NCBI GenBank assembly: GCA_032718475.1 | Contig: JAUCBJ010007505.1 | Coordinates: 1 to 60,507 of the forward strand | DNA length: 60,507 bases | Source: Nemertoderma westbladi | Taxonomy: Eukaryota; Xenacoelomorpha; Nemertodermatida; Nemertodermatidae | Reading direction: 5' to 3' | Shown here: positions 48,899 through 60,507 of the stretch, piece after piece | Layout of the letters: each line of letters opens with the position of its first letter | Position numbering within the stretch: position 1 is the first letter of the stretch | Made by a program: the position numbers and the translations under genes | Notes under the pieces: generated by a model | The model's database searches: none | What the model was told of the DNA's origin: nothing | The model's input: the letters and a program-made list of their open reading frames with translations, nothing else

Positions 48899-49567
48899 TT
48901 ACGTTGGGGAGTCCCTAGATGTTTGTTGGATTAGGGAGGTGGTCGTGGGAAGAGTATCTTGCCTTCCATACTTTCCGGACAGTTCTCTGTCTCTTTCCAG
49001 TAAACATAAACGACCAACTGGGCGATTGAGCTGCTGTGTTTCGAACACAATTCCAGGTTTCTTAAAGTTATGTCGCATGACGACGAGTTCTACCGATCGC
49101 ACCAAACCATCATCTGAGATATGAGTCTCGATGATACGACCTGTCTGCCACCGCTTACGTGGAATATCTGATTTCACAATAAGGACCATGTCTCCGGCGC
49201 TGACGTTTTCTTGCTGCGCAAACCACTTGGTTCGAAGTTGTAGCGTAGGCAGATAATGTTTTTCGAAATGGTCAGCGAAACGACGGGATAATAACTGCAT
49301 AAGTTGCCAAGTTTGTCGGCAGTATTCGTCTCTGTCTGTGATTTCCGATCGTGGGAGCATGGCTACAGGTTTCTTCAGTAGGAAGTGCGCAGGTGTTAGC
49401 GCTTCCAGGGAGTCGGGACTCGATGAGACTGGCATAAGCGGTCTTTCGTTAAGATAGGCGGCAATTTCTTCCATTAACGTCCGCAAAAGTTCGTCGGTGA
49501 GATACGCACGGCACGGCACTATAAAGTGAAATGCGGTCTTCACGCTTCTTATTAATCTCTCCCAACT
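48899..49567 (-). pseudogene. BEL-2 integrase end and DUF5641-type C-terminus
   Basis: Same frame as the next piece, after a TGA at 49568-49570. It begins with SWERLIRSVK, which carries the third integrase catalytic residue (Glu). The DUF5641-type region follows (ALTPAHFLL, LPTLQLRTKW, GDMVLIVKSD). The normal C-terminus ends at 48899. Confidence 0.85.
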
Positions 49568-51784
49568 TCATCCCCACCAAGGGGCGTCGGCGGCGTTGAA
49601 TGTCCAGCTAGATGCTGTTACCCTTAGCTGATCGTCCACCTGTCTTTGGTTCCAATCTCTAACGTAAGCCTTGATCTCATTATTGGCGCCAATGAAGTTC
49701 GTCCCCTTATCAGATCTCATCGTGTTGCTAGTTCCAAAGCGAGCGATCTGTCGGCGTAGACTCAGTATGAAGCTGTTGGTAGATAGATCGTTCACCATAT
49801 CTAAATGGATCGCTCTACAAGTCATACAGACAAAGATGACACACCATCGCTTGACTATAGTCCTGGCACAATATACTTCAATAGGGCCAAATAAATCCAC
49901 ACCGGTATTAGTAAAGGGTGGTTCATAGAAGCTTACTCGTTCCCTAGGTAATTCTGCCTCTCGCTGTGTTAAAGGCCTACTGAATGCTTTCCTACAGGGT
50001 ATACAGTTCCTAAGAACTTGGTTCAGAGCTCTACGGGGTTTATGAAAATAATAGCGAGTTCGAATTTCGCTAAGAACTCGTTCTCTACCAGCATGGTAAA
50101 GCTTACTGTGAACATCTACAATCATCTTGATTTGTATTTCAAGATTTCTAATGAGTATGGGAAACTTAGTGTCAAAGGATAATGGAGCATTAGTTAGTCT
50201 CCCTCCAACACGTATTAACCCATCTATCATTGTGCTAGAGAAACGATCCCTTAAGCGCATCTGTGGATTTCTCAACAACAGGAAATACTTATCGGAATTT
50301 TCATAGCATTGCAGGAGTCTCAGTATCTGCTTATTGGTTTCTTCATGCTCCTGGTAACTGATCTTCTCCGTCAGAAACCTATCTGAGATTTTATATTTGG
50401 GAAGATCTTTAATAGCATGGACCTGCACAGATGTCAGTGGAGCGGTATCACTAGCGATCTTCGTCCTGGAGTAGTGATGATGAAAGCATCGCTTTAAATA
50501 TACGATGGCCTTACAAAGCCGATTCCAGGAGCTATAGTGATTTATCGCTCTCTGCAGGAGAGGTGAGAGTCCCTGCAAAACGTTTGGTGTTCCAGGTTTC
50601 CAGTCTCTCTCTCTGATTTCCACAACAGACTTATTTGTGGTGGGGGAGTTTAGATCCACAGCGTCGTCTCTGGAAATATGTAGTACAGACAGATCTATCA
50701 CGGGTTTAAATAGCTTCGATTTACTCATCCGGGTTTTAGGTTTGACTTTCTCCGCTCCCTTGGCTTGTCTAATCTCAGCCGTGGTGAGATGAGGAGGCCA
50801 TTCATCTTCTTCTTTACTTAGGAAGTCGGGTCCACCTAACCAGTCTGGAGTGTCTACCAGTTCTTGAGGAGTTGCTCCTCTGAAGGCGATGTCGGCTGGA
50901 TTAATCGTCCCAGGGCAATGTCTCCATTGATCTAGACTAGTGCGACTAAGTATAATGGCTACTCTGTTGGTAACGAAGACGCTGAACTGACAGACTTCAT
51001 TGGTTATATACTCCAAAACGAGTAAAGCATCGGTCCAATAGACAGTTTTCTCCAGTGGATAGTCGATCTGTTCTGTGACATTCCGGCCGATGGCTGTAGC
51101 GTATAGAGCTGCCTTTAACTCCGCTCGAGGAACTCGTAGCTTGTTGTTTATCAAGGCCTTAGAGGTTACCAAGGCAACTTTAATTCCATCCGGAGTTTCA
51201 ACTCTCAGGTAGGCTACTATACCTATTCCCATATCGCTGGCGTCTCCAAACACATGGAGTTGATAGGAATACGTGGGGATAACATGACCAAAATATGAAC
51301 GGGAAATCGTAAAGTTCTCGATGGATGGTAGAGAATCTTCCCATTTCATCCACTTCTTTAGTAGTTCTCCCTTAAGTGGATCGTCCCACGAGTGGTTTTC
51401 AAGCCACATTTGTTGAACTAAACTCCGAGCAACCAATGTAACTAGGCTAATAAATCCCAATGGATCGAAATAAGTGCTCAGGATACTTAGACAAATCCGT
51501 TTAGTTCGAACTGGATTATCTTGCTGTTTTAGCTGGAAAAACAGGATATCTCTCTCTGTGTCCCATTTCAAACCAAGCGTCTTGGTTTCTGGAAGATCAT
51601 CCTTGATTAGGTCCAGGTCTTTAACTCCTCGGTCTTCTACCAGGATCGATTCCAGAAACTCACGGGAGTTACTTGTAAATTTAGTTAGTCGAAAACCGCC
51701 ACGTTTCAAGCACTATACCATTCCCTTGGCAACATCAATGGCTTCTTCCACCGATGGGAGGGACTTTAAATTATCGTCCATGTA
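49568..51784 (-). pseudogene. BEL-2 RT (YMDD) to integrase core
   Basis: The frame carries YMDD at 51773-51784 and is then interrupted by TAG at 51713-51715. It continues with RNase H (GDASDMGIG), the integrase zinc region (HAGRERVLSEIR...C..C) and the core Asp residues (GVDLFGPI and SDKGTNF). It ends in the TGA at 49568. Confidence 0.85.
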
Positions 51785-53205
51785 TATATCCCGTTTGATG
51801 TTGTCGAGAGATGTTGTTGATGTTCTTTAGAGAAGGCGTCTCGGTTGTCATCAGCAGTGGTGCGCACTACTGAACAGGCGTTCGAGGGGCTCGAGATAAT
51901 TCCGAAAGCCTGGATGGTCATCCAGTACTCCACACGTTTTTGGCTGAGGTCTCCTTCAGGCCACCACAGAAATCGCAGGCTGTCTCGATCCCTATCCAGC
52001 GCCTTAACTTGTAAGAACATGCCTTCTATATCTGAGGTGAAGGCGATCGAATATTGCCGTAATCTTAAGAGTATTCCCAACAAGGATTGGAGTAAGTTGG
52101 GTCCTGGCAACAACTCCGAGTTAAGGGATTGGCCCATGTAAGGGGCGGAGCCGTCAAATACTACCCGAACTTCGTTGGGTTTACCGGGTTTGGGAACATA
52201 ATGATGGGTTAAATAATACGTTCTCTCAGTTATGGGTGTTTCTTCCAGTACTCGCTCCGCATATCCCTTATCGATGAATTTCTTCAGCTGTGTTTTGTAC
52301 ATCTCTTTAGCTGAAGCATTTGCCGTAAGGCGTCGATGTAGTTGCGCGATTCTTTTCTCCGCCAAGGGTCGGTTATTTATAAAATTAGGTTCTCTCTTTC
52401 GGAATGGCAGACCAATCTCATACCTCCCTTGATCTCTAAGGAAACGTGTAGTCATTGCCTGGATCTGCTTGGCTCTTTCCTCCTCGACTGATAGTGCTTT
52501 GTCGTAGGAATTAGGCTCTACAGCTTCTTGAGTAAAGAATCGTACGGCGTGTTCGTCGCGAATCTTAGCGTTATGTCGATCTATCACCTCATTTAGCTCA
52601 TCGTCATAGTTGAGTTGTCTGCCATGATGGACGAGATGGCAAAGGTGCACTTGGTTTCTCCAAGCTTCACTTTCAGTGAGGAGGCCTATCGTATTTTCCA
52701 CGTCAAATAGTTGGGTAATATCGTCGTTATCTGAGGAGTATGGTGTTCCCTCAGGTGTGATTTCTCCCTCACTGATTTCTTCTTCCCATTCACTCATCTG
52801 ATGGATTTGTTCAGTGGGTAATCTTTCCATGAGCATTCTACGGGAAGGTCCAGTGAAGTACCAACCTACTCTAGTTCTTCCCGCATAGGTTTGCAATGGT
52901 CGCGGTCGAGCAGGTCGTTTCTCTAATGTCTCAAGCGCCTCATGCGCATTTTGGCCGATTAAGATTTGCACCCCTGGGTAGTCGGTGTTGAATCTAGGGA
53001 TATTATGTTGCTGGGTAAAATCGTCTTCATCCCAGTTGTAAGGTTCTACTTGGCTGGTAGCAAAGTTCTTTATCGCCACCATTTTTACTGACCTTATGCT
53101 GTGTTCTCCTAGTTCGTCTTGGGGAGTGGACAACGCGCCTACATAGTAGTCTGTAGCTACTGTAGATTTCCAAACCTGCATAATTTCTGAAAGGTTCAAC
53201 TTAGT
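51766..53205 (-). pseudogene. BEL-2 post-protease linker and RT palm motif A
   Basis: It follows the TGA at 53206-53208 in the same frame. It includes the BEL-typical region between protease and RT (VQILIGQNAHEALE) and the RT motif A segment FTSDIEGMFLQV. A frameshift just upstream of YMDD (between ~51785 and ~51830) moves the rest into another frame. Confidence 0.85.
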
Positions 53206-53970
53206 TCAGAACTTGGGTTGTCCTGCAAAGATGTCTTCGGCTAGTTCTTTATCGATGAACGTTCCTGTGCTGCCGGAGTCCAGGAGTGCGTTGACTATAA
53301 AACTCTTACTTAATCCATGGACTCTTAGCTGAACTACGGGGAATTCCCGGATTCCGACATTGGAAGTTGGTGCTTTCCAAGATGGTTGTCGGTCAGGAAT
53401 AACCGGGTGCGCTTCGTTATCGGTTTCAGTCTCATACGTAAGCGCTCGATACACCGCGGTGTTTATCAGATAACAGGATTCGTTTTCGTTGGAGAATTCG
53501 TCCGTGTAGAATCCTTCCATCTCAGAACTTTGGTCAGTGTCGTTCACATCACTGAATTGGACATGTAGTTTGGACTCACTTACCTGACTCGGGCTGTTTC
53601 TTTCAAATTCGGTGTGCAACAAGATATGATGTTTCGCGCCGCACTTAGCACACCTCGCATCGGAGTAACAGGTTCGCCATTGGTGTCCTTGTCTGAGACA
53701 ATTATAACACAACCGCTTATCCCACATGACATCACGTCTATCTTTTAGGGATTTCTTTAAGAATTCATCACACACACTTAAACGGTGGGGCCCATTGCAC
53801 AATGCACATTTTGGTTTGATGTTACTTACTTTACCTTGGGTAATGTTGTGCACACTCGTTCTTTCCTCGGGCTTTCTTCCATGAACTCTCTTAGGAGACG
53901 TAGGAGTTTTTGTTACCTGTTCTCTCCTGTCACTGGTTCGAGACTTAAATTTACTTACGTCTTTATGTGC
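53206..53970 (-). pseudogene. BEL-2 zinc knuckles and protease
   Basis: In frame with the Gag piece, after TAA 53971-53973. Three Cys/His clusters: C-x2-C-x3-H-x4-C, then C-x2-C-x4-H-x4-C, then C-x2-C with paired His. The aspartic protease has LLDSGSTGTF. Its end is broken by the TGA at 53206. Confidence 0.85.
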
Positions 53971-54738
53971 TTAAATGTGCAAATACCTAGCTATGTTATT
54001 CCTATTACCATACCTGATGTTTAGTGTGTCCCAAACTTGTCTTAATCCATCTGGATGTCCAATAAACTTTAACGCCATTAACTTGGGAGATCCTTCCAAG
54101 CACTCGATGAGGAATCTAAGCTTCTCTCCATTAGATAGCACAGAGTTCTGTATGTTATCTTTATAATATTCATTAAAAGGTAACCATTTCATCTCATCTC
54201 CGTTGAACTTGACGATCTCTCCCACCTTTACCGCTTGACGGGCTTCGGTTCTAGCCATTTGACGCGTAAAACTTTCTCGGGCCATCGTATTATTTAATAT
54301 CGAGTTATCGGTATATAAATTTCTCGGATTATGATCAGGTCTATATGGATTATCATTATCAACAGGTTTATTGTTACCCTTAATAGGGTTTACTATAGGA
54401 GTTTCTACTTCATTAGCAGTATAGATGCGTGTAGGCTCCACACCTTGCGCATGAAATACTTCAGACCTAACAGGTTGACACATTGTTACAGGGGGTGGTG
54501 TTATACCCCTTTGTAAATTTACTAATTTATCGCGTTCTAACGCGATACTCTGCTGCACTTCTTGCAGTTCGAACCTACCCTCTCTTACCGTTCCCTTTAA
54601 CTGCTGCACAGTCCCTTCCATTTCTCGGACGTGCTGGGAGTAACGTAGGCGCTGTTCCTCCAATTGTACGAGCAGGAGATCCATCCCCCGCCGTCCCTCA
54701 TCCACCCACTCGACCGCCGAAGCAGGAGCCGCCAACAT
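53971..54738 (-). pseudogene. BEL-2 capsid (DUF1759-like) Gag
   Basis: The first part is a predicted helix (EEQRLRYSQHVREMEG...). A Pro/Asn-rich linker follows, then the BEL capsid segment with VKFNGDEMKWLPFNEYY and ECLEGSPKLMALKFIG. It comes after a frameshift relative to the piece at 54740-55749. Confidence 0.8.
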
Positions 54739-54739
54739 A

Positions 54740-55941
54740 GTAGCGGGTAGACGAGGGACGACAAATCGTTGATGTCTCGCTCGGCGTCCAAGATTGGGAC
54801 TGTTTCTGCGGCTATTCTATTTGGCACAGGTAATTTAGTACTGTGCAAAGGGAATTTAGAGGTAGGTTCTGGAAGTACAGGTGTCTCCATCACCGAAGGG
54901 GTGGCTTCGAGAACAGGCCTAATTATTTCAGGCTCATCTACTACGGTAGGGAGTCTTTCTACTCTAATAATTTGATCTGAAGGCTCAGGATTACTTAGAT
55001 CTACACTAGCTAGTTGCCTTCTCACGGCTGGAGGCAAATTAGGCAATTGCTGACGGTGGGGCGTTCTTCTACGTCTGTAGTAACGAGATCTATTTCCTCC
55101 ACCTTCAGGATCTGTCGTATCGCCTTCATCAGATGATGTAAATCCCTGTCTCTTGGGAGTAGATCGACTTATCATCTGCATCTGCTTAGCTGTTCTTTGT
55201 TTATTGAAGTAGTCTTGCTTCTCTTGAAGATTTTCCAACTCTAGTTGGACTGTCTCTTCAGATGCCCACCGTTCTGCTGCTGCCACTGCCTCTGCCGCCT
55301 TTCTTTCCGCTTCTGCCGCTGCTACCTTTCTTTCAGCTTCTGCCTCTGCCACCGCCGTTGCTGCTGCCACTTTTCTTTCCGCTTCTGCTGCTGCCGCTTT
55401 TCTTTCAGCCTCTGCCACTGCAGCTGCCGCTTTTCTTTCAGCCTCTGCCGCTGCCGCTTTTCTTTCAGCCTCTGCCGCTACAGCTGCCGCTTTTCTTTCA
55501 GCCTCTGCCGCTGCCGCTGCAGCTGCCGCTTTTCTTTCAACTTCTGCCGCTGCCGCTGCTGCTGCCTTTCTGTTTTCTATCCATTTTTTCTTTAATTGTT
55601 CTTCCTGTTCCCTAGCGATGAGGATGCTTTCATCAAATTTAGCCTGCTCTACGGCTAACATTTCCGCATCTAATGCGTCTAACACAAATTTGGCTCCCTC
55701 ACTAGTAGGATGAAGGGTCGTTCCTTGAACCTTAAGACTCACCCGTTGGAATCAAGTCTTTACAGCAACTTGCAACGACGTGTCTTGGCTTCTCTTCGAA
55801 GCTTCCTCAAAGGCCGATAGGATTAGTCTGATTCTTAGGATACGTTCTCGAACTTGATAAAGCAGCTCTCCCTGCTCTTGAGGTCCTTGGGGTTGTTGAA
55901 ACAGTTGTTCCTCTAATCGCTCCAAAGAGCTGAAGAATCCC
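54740..55941 (-). pseudogene. BEL-2 N-terminal Ala/Glu/Arg coiled-coil region
   Basis: It starts abruptly at the Gypsy-3 insertion with helix-rich text (FFSSLERLEEQLFQQ). An in-frame TGA lies at 55752-55754. A long low-complexity region of repeated AEAERKAAA units then follows (plus-strand GCTGCCGCT-type repeats, ~55260-55580), and after it a Ser/Pro-rich segment. As in the large BEL element, a long coiled-coil region precedes the capsid domain. Confidence 0.75.
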
Positions 55942-56228
55942 TGTGGGATCATCCATTCAATTAGCTAATCAAATTTATACAGTAGATATTAATATTGAAT
56001 GAACGACATTCAAACTTCCTTAGCTCAATGTACGTGCGTGCAATATGAGTATCAGCTGGTTGCACTATTCCATTGGTATTTCGTGCGTACTATATATCAT
56101 CTTTGGCAAGAGATTATATAGACATTAAATAACATTTAATCAATATACGACTAAATAAATCTTTTCGATAATTGCGTTAATTGCACTTTTATTAAGCTAC
56201 ATATATTCCTGCTGTTGATACCGCTACA
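55942..56228 (+). repeat. Gypsy-3 5' LTR
   Basis: TGTGGGATC...CCGCTACA. It continues into AAT and then the primer site. Confidence 0.95.
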
Positions 56229-56231
56229 AAT

Positions 56232-56248
56232 TGGTGACCCAGACGACT
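56232..56248 (+). promoter_or_regulatory. Gypsy-3 primer-binding site
   Basis: TGGTGACCCAGACGACT shares its first nine bases with the Gypsy-2 site. Confidence 0.75.
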
Positions 56249-56302
56249 ACTGAACACAACGAAACCGACGCAAGTAATATATTACAACAAGAACTTAGCA
56301 AC

Positions 56303-57088
56303 ATGTCCGACAATGAAACTCCAACACCAGCAGTTAACGCCGTAAGTATTAAAATTCCACCCTTTTGGAGTGACGATCCTGAACTTTGGTTCCTTCAAGT
56401 GGAGGCACAATTTCGAGCAAGACAAGTCACAGTCCAACAAACGCGATTTGACCACATCGTCGCTGCATTATCTCCCGATGTAGCGCGGTACATCAGAGAT
56501 GTTATTAAAAATCCACCGAAACCGAATCCATATGAAGGTTTGAAAACCGCATTAATTGAAAGGTTCGCCCCAACACGCCACCAAGAGCTTCAAAAACTGC
56601 TTTCAGCAGAGCACCTTGGTGACAGAAAACCGTCGCAGATGCTACGTGATATGGAAAAGCAACTAGGCGACACAACCTCTGATGAACTATTACGTGAGCT
56701 CTTTCTCAATCGACTACCGAAAGATATGCGATTAGTATTATTGGCCTCTAAAATGCCCCTTGGTGAACTTGCCTTAATAGCTGACGATATTATTGATGGG
56801 TGCACTGTGTCAAACCCCCATCAAGATTCAGTCTCCTCAACCGACTACGACATTGGCAGAAACGAACAAGCGACCACAAATTTAAACGCCACGTTTAGTA
56901 GACCAACTTCATGGACTGGGCCACCTGGACAGAAACCAAGGATGTTCACAAGGACCAATAATAACGCGCGTCAACCAGAATATTGTTGGTATCATCAGCG
57001 GTTTGGGAAAAACGCCAAAAACTGCACACCTCCATGCGCTGCGGCACTCCCGAATACACAGGGAAACGCGAGGGCCAGCAGCAAATAA
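56303..57088 (+). CDS. Gypsy-3 Gag
   Basis: 261 codons from ATG 56303. The frame is open upstream to the LTR but without an ATG. It is a capsid-type helical protein with the [15 protein letters not shown] block, also present in Gypsy-2 as HELGDRKPSAALRQM. It ends in a Cys/His unit (CWYHQRFG...C..PC) that probably binds RNA. Near the end, the codons GGG AAA AAC GCC AAA AAC (57005-57022) give two near-consensus slippery sites (G-AAA-AAC and C-AAA-AAC) inside the Gag-Pol overlap. Confidence 0.9.
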   Translation: MSDNETPTPAVNAVSIKIPPFWSDDPELWFLQVEAQFRARQVTVQQTRFDHIVAALSPDVARYIRDVIKNPPKPNPYEGLKTALIERFAPTRHQELQKLLSAEHLGDRKPSQMLRDMEKQLGDTTSDELLRELFLNRLPKDMRLVLLASKMPLGELALIADDIIDGCTVSNPHQDSVSSTDYDIGRNEQATTNLNATFSRPTSWTGPPGQKPRMFTRTNNNARQPEYCWYHQRFGKNAKNCTPPCAAALPNTQGNARASSK

Positions 57089-60000
57089 ATGCGGCAACGT
57101 CTGCTGGCCGATGCAGCCGCTTGTTCTACGTAATAGATAAGCGATCAGGATACCGGTTTCTTGTAGACTCTGGTTCGGCCGTTAGTGTCCTACCTGCAAA
57201 ATATGCCGATAAACTACTCACCAAAGAGGATGCCTCTACACCACAACTTGTTGCTGCTAATGGAACAACCATTGATACATATGGCAACAAAACCCTAACA
57301 CTCAATTTAGGGTTACCGCAACGATTTACTTGGAAATTTGTTATCGCCAATGTGTCACAACCAATATTGGGCGCAGATTTTTTTAGTAATTTCGGACTGC
57401 TCATCGATTTGAGACATTCTAGCCTCATAGATGCAAAGACTTACACCCACGTTCCCGGTAAAATATCGCATTCGATAAAGGCACCTGGGTTAAGCTTCAT
57501 CTGCGATTCTAATGAATTCAATGAATTACTCTTAGAATTCCCTTCATTAACAGAAATGACATTTCGTGAATCAAAGCTAAGACATGACGTTGAACACCAC
57601 ATAGAGACTGTAGGAGCACCCATTCACAGCAAACCAAGACGCCTATCACCAGAGAAACTTTCAGTCGCCAAGGAAGAATTCCAACAGATGTGTAATCTAG
57701 GCATTATACGCCCTTCATCTAGTCAATGGTCATCACCGTTGCACATGACCCCCAAACAAAAACCTGGTGAATGGCGCCCATGCGGGGACTATAGACGTTT
57801 AAATGATGCAACAGTACCCGATAGATACCCGATTCCGCATATTCAAGACTTCACGGCGAACCTAGCAGGTAAAACAATATTCAGTAAAATCGACCTAGTC
57901 CGTGCTTATCACCAAATACCCGTTGCGCAAGAAGACATACCAAAAACTGCCATATCAACCCCATTTGGGTTATTTGAATTCATCCGCACTCCATATGGCC
58001 TCCGCAATGCAGGTCAAACATTTCAACGATTTATGCATAGAGTTTGCGGGGATTTAGATTTCATATTCGTTTATATGGACGATATACTTGTAGCTAGTTG
58101 CAACCGTCTAGAACATAAGCAGCACCTTCGAATTCTATTTCAGAGACTAGCAGAGTATGGATTGGTCATCAACAAGGATAAATGTGACTTGGGTAAGTCA
58201 CATTTAACATTCCTAGGCCATAATATTAGTAAAGATGGAATAACACCGTTAGCAGAGCGCGTTCAAGCAGTGCAAGACTACCCAACACCTGCAACAACGA
58301 AGGAATTACAGAAGTTTTTAGGCATGGTAAATTATTACCACAGATTTATCCCCAATGCATCTGAAGTGTTAAATCCCTTGTATATAGCTTTAAAGCAAAA
58401 TTCCAAAAATTTCACCTGGAACCCATCATACAACAAAACATTTACGATTGTGAAAACTGCTTTAGCAAATGCAGCCATGCTCTACCACCCACAAGCTAAT
58501 GCTGATACTGCAATTACGACCGATGCCTCTGACATTGGTGTTGGGGCTGTACTGGAACAATTAATAGATAAAGAATGGCGCCCGGTCGCATTCTTTTCAA
58601 AGAAATTACGTCCTGCCGAAACGCGTTACAGTGCGTATGACAAGGAATTACTTGCAATAGTGCTCAGCATTAAACACTTTAGGTACTTTGTCGAAGGGCG
58701 AAGGTTTAACATTTATACGGACCATAAACCCCTAACATTTGCATTAAAGTCAGGCCGTGATACATTACTACCTCGACAATCACGCCAATTGTCCTTCATA
58801 TCAGAATTTACTTGCAAGATAACCCACATTTCAGGGAAAGACAATTTAGTCGCAGACTCATTATCCCGAGCTCCACTATCAACCAATACAATACAGTCAT
58901 CAACTGTCGATTATACTCTATTAGCAGAGGCTCAAGAAATCGATCCCGAAATTCAAGCTTCTAGAACTGCTATAACAAATTTAGTTCTCTGGGATGCCCC
59001 TATAGAAAATTCCACACATACAGTATTATGCGACATATCGACTGGAGTTGCTAGACCATTAGTGCCTCAAAGTTGGCGACGATCAATTTTTGAAACACTC
59101 CACAGCCTTAGCCATCCTGGTGTTAAGTCAACACGCAAATTAATAACATCAAGGTTTGTATGGTATAAAATCAACCGTGATATTACCGCATGGACGCAAA
59201 CTTGCCTACATTGTCAAAAATCAAAGATCCATCGACATACAAACTCAGGCATTTATCGCTTCGACGCTCCAGATCAACGATTTTCTGATATCCATGTCGA
59301 CATAGTGGGTCCATTGCCATGTTCACAAGGATACACATATTTATTTACCTGTATAGACAGATACACCAGATGGGCTGAAGCTGTTCCAATGGAAAACTCT
59401 TTAACTGAAACTTGCGCCAGGGCTTTGCTGTCTCAGTGGATCTCTCGATTCGGAGTACCAAATACAATAGCATCAGATCGAGGGGGTCAGTTCGAATCAG
59501 ATCTTTGGTTTAATCTCAATAAACTCCTAGGAACAACAAGAAATAGAACTACGGCCTACCACCCCCAGTCAAATGGTATCGTCGAGCGGTATCATCGACA
59601 ACTCAAAACTTCATTAAAAGCTCGTTTGCACAACAACAATTGGTATGATGAGTTACCAATCATAATGTTGGGATTACGCGCTGTTCCTAAGGAGGATCTG
59701 GGTTGTTCAGCGGCAGAACTGGTTTATGGAGCGGCATTACGACTACCAGGAAAATATTTCACCGCTTCACAAACTCCTAAAGGAGCAGAAACCAATAAAT
59801 TATTGCGTACCCTGCAACATTGCATGCATAATATGCAACCCACGTCCACTTCTCACCATACAAATTATTATAATTCAAAGTTATTCATACCAAGTGAATT
59901 GCGGACATCTAACTTTGTTTTCATCCGTAGGGATGCTCACCGTTCACCACTACAATGTCCTTATGAAGGACCCTTCAAAGTAATCTGCCGAAAGGACAAG

Positions 60001-60141
60001 TTCTTTACTCTTGATGTAAATGGCAAACGGGACACGGTCAGCATTGATAGACTAAAACCAGCCTTCCTTGAAAACGATGTGTTCATGAACCAACCATTAA
60101 GATCGCGTTACGGTCGACCAATAAAAACTCCCGTCCGTTAA
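56983..60141 (+). CDS. Gypsy-3 Pol (PR-RT-RNaseH-IN), -1 frame relative to Gag
   Basis: Open frame of 1,052 codons overlapping Gag by 106 bp in the -1 frame. It has no ATG before the protease, so expression by -1 frameshifting is expected. Numbering from 56983: protease D62-S-G; RT D304 and YMDD 364-367; RNase H D514, E555, D580; integrase H707, H711, C741, C744 and D773, D832, E868; C-terminus ending at 60141. All catalytic residues are present. Compared with Gypsy-2 the domains align throughout, but there is no hydrophobic insert between protease and RT. Confidence 0.95.
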   Translation: MLVSSAVWEKRQKLHTSMRCGTPEYTGKREGQQQINAATSAGRCSRLFYVIDKRSGYRFLVDSGSAVSVLPAKYADKLLTKEDASTPQLVAANGTTIDTYGNKTLTLNLGLPQRFTWKFVIANVSQPILGADFFSNFGLLIDLRHSSLIDAKTYTHVPGKISHSIKAPGLSFICDSNEFNELLLEFPSLTEMTFRESKLRHDVEHHIETVGAPIHSKPRRLSPEKLSVAKEEFQQMCNLGIIRPSSSQWSSPLHMTPKQKPGEWRPCGDYRRLNDATVPDRYPIPHIQDFTANLAGKTIFSKIDLVRAYHQIPVAQEDIPKTAISTPFGLFEFIRTPYGLRNAGQTFQRFMHRVCGDLDFIFVYMDDILVASCNRLEHKQHLRILFQRLAEYGLVINKDKCDLGKSHLTFLGHNISKDGITPLAERVQAVQDYPTPATTKELQKFLGMVNYYHRFIPNASEVLNPLYIALKQNSKNFTWNPSYNKTFTIVKTALANAAMLYHPQANADTAITTDASDIGVGAVLEQLIDKEWRPVAFFSKKLRPAETRYSAYDKELLAIVLSIKHFRYFVEGRRFNIYTDHKPLTFALKSGRDTLLPRQSRQLSFISEFTCKITHISGKDNLVADSLSRAPLSTNTIQSSTVDYTLLAEAQEIDPEIQASRTAITNLVLWDAPIENSTHTVLCDISTGVARPLVPQSWRRSIFETLHSLSHPGVKSTRKLITSRFVWYKINRDITAWTQTCLHCQKSKIHRHTNSGIYRFDAPDQRFSDIHVDIVGPLPCSQGYTYLFTCIDRYTRWAEAVPMENSLTETCARALLSQWISRFGVPNTIASDRGGQFESDLWFNLNKLLGTTRNRTTAYHPQSNGIVERYHRQLKTSLKARLHNNNWYDELPIIMLGLRAVPKEDLGCSAAELVYGAALRLPGKYFTASQTPKGAETNKLLRTLQHCMHNMQPTSTSHHTNYYNSKLFIPSELRTSNFVFIRRDAHRSPLQCPYEGPFKVICRKDKFFTLDVNGKRDTVSIDRLKPAFLENDVFMNQPLRSRYGRPIKTPVR

Positions 60142-60221
60142 TTACTAACTAACTATTAGTCTATCTAGTAATTATAATTATATATTGTTATCGTGTCTTG
60201 TCGACACTGGTGGAGGGCTTA
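60142..60221 (+). other. Gypsy-3 3' untranslated region and polypurine tract
   Basis: The purine-rich GGTGGAGGG (60209-60217) lies four bases before the 3' LTR and is the probable plus-strand primer. Confidence 0.6.
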
Positions 60222-60507
60222 TGTGGGATCATCCATTCAATTAGCTAATCAAATTTATACAGTAGATATTAATATTGAATGAACGACATTCAAACTTCCT
60301 TAGCTCAATGTACGTGCGTGCAATATGAGTATCAGCTGGTTGCACTATTCCATTGGTATTTCGTGCGTACTATATATCATCTTTGGCAAGAGATTATATA
60401 GACATTAAATAACATTTAATCAATATACGACTAAATAAATCTTTTCGATAATTGCGTTAATTGCACTTTTATTAAGCTACATATATTCCTGCTGTTGATA
60501 CCGCTAC
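60222..60507 (+). repeat. Gypsy-3 3' LTR (cut by the window edge)
   Basis: 286 bp matching 55942-56227. The final base lies outside the window. Confidence 0.95.

Larger units (their letters stand above)
48881..55941 (-). mobile_element. decayed BEL/Pao retrotransposon (BEL-2), cut by Gypsy-3
   Basis: Minus-strand Gag-PR-RT-RNaseH-IN coding text in the BEL order, spread over six open pieces. The breaks are in-frame stops at 55752-55754, 53971-53973, 53206-53208, 51713-51715 and 49568-49570, and frameshifts near 54740 and near 51800. The 5' end is cut by the Gypsy-3 LTR at 55942, so its 5' LTR lies outside the window. A dead, older copy. Confidence 0.9.
55942..60507 (+). mobile_element. Gypsy-3 LTR retrotransposon (right LTR one base short of complete)
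   Basis: LTRs at 55942-56228 (287 bp) and 60222-60507. The right copy lacks only the last base because the window ends, and the two look identical. It is inserted in the BEL-2 N-terminal region. The left flank is ATCCC, but the right TSD is outside the window. Gag and Pol overlap in different frames, and all catalytic motifs are intact. Confidence 0.95.

Noticed and set aside
48899-55952. Six separate genes in the decayed BEL-2 region
   Set aside because: Most breaks are single in-frame stops, with coding text continuing in the same frame. They are pieces of one Gag-Pol pseudogene.

Overview
The window comes from an animal genome, most likely a marine invertebrate. It is AT-rich intergenic DNA packed with LTR retrotransposons, LINEs, tRNA-derived SINEs, satellites and long poly(G) tracts, and I found no convincing host gene. 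The abundance of TAGGCCTA and ACCGGTA words is suggestive of a deuterostome, but that is a guess.

Layout. 1-8068: non-coding DNA with a tRNA-derived SINE on the minus strand (1176-1436), a 73-bp LINE 3' end with a 9-bp target-site duplication (TSD; 1891-1981), a second SINE with TSD (5653-5862) and a frameshifted LINE C-terminus (6320-7086). 8069-23667: possible ends of a TTAA-type DNA transposon, into which a 14.3-kb BEL/Pao element (8204-22531, minus strand) has inserted. This element has matching 539-bp LTRs and the TSD TTCAT. 22890-25955: a 38-bp minisatellite, then a 24-bp satellite with a 119-bp higher-order unit. 25956-31441: no gene seen. 31653-33194: decayed minus-strand coding cluster of unknown origin. 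33280-42024: LINE (endonuclease + RT), split by a 4.9-kb Gypsy element (Gypsy-1, 35948-40840, TSD ACAGG). 42375-47655: Gypsy-2 (TSD GTTGC). 48881-55941: decayed BEL/Pao element on the minus strand, cut by Gypsy-3 (55942 to beyond the window end; the right LTR lacks one base).

The most unusual object is the large BEL element. Its pol ORF already holds a complete Gag-PR-RT-RNaseH-IN set. It also carries (i) about 1,065 extra codons upstream, with coiled coil, Asn-rich and 13-aa-repeat regions, interrupted by the stop pair TAG-CGG-TGA and separated from pol by a G10 tract in another frame; and (ii) an 844-codon ORF in the env position that reads as a DEDD-type 3'-5' exonuclease-like domain followed by three CCHC zinc knuckles. 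I recognise no described retrotransposon with this layout.

The insertions give a relative history. The LINE and the second BEL are older and broken. The large BEL, Gypsy-1 and Gypsy-3 have LTR pairs that look identical by eye, and Gypsy-2's LTRs differ by one TG dinucleotide, so these four are young. Gypsy-1 is young yet lacks half of its integrase and has an altered RT motif, so it was probably mobilised in trans.
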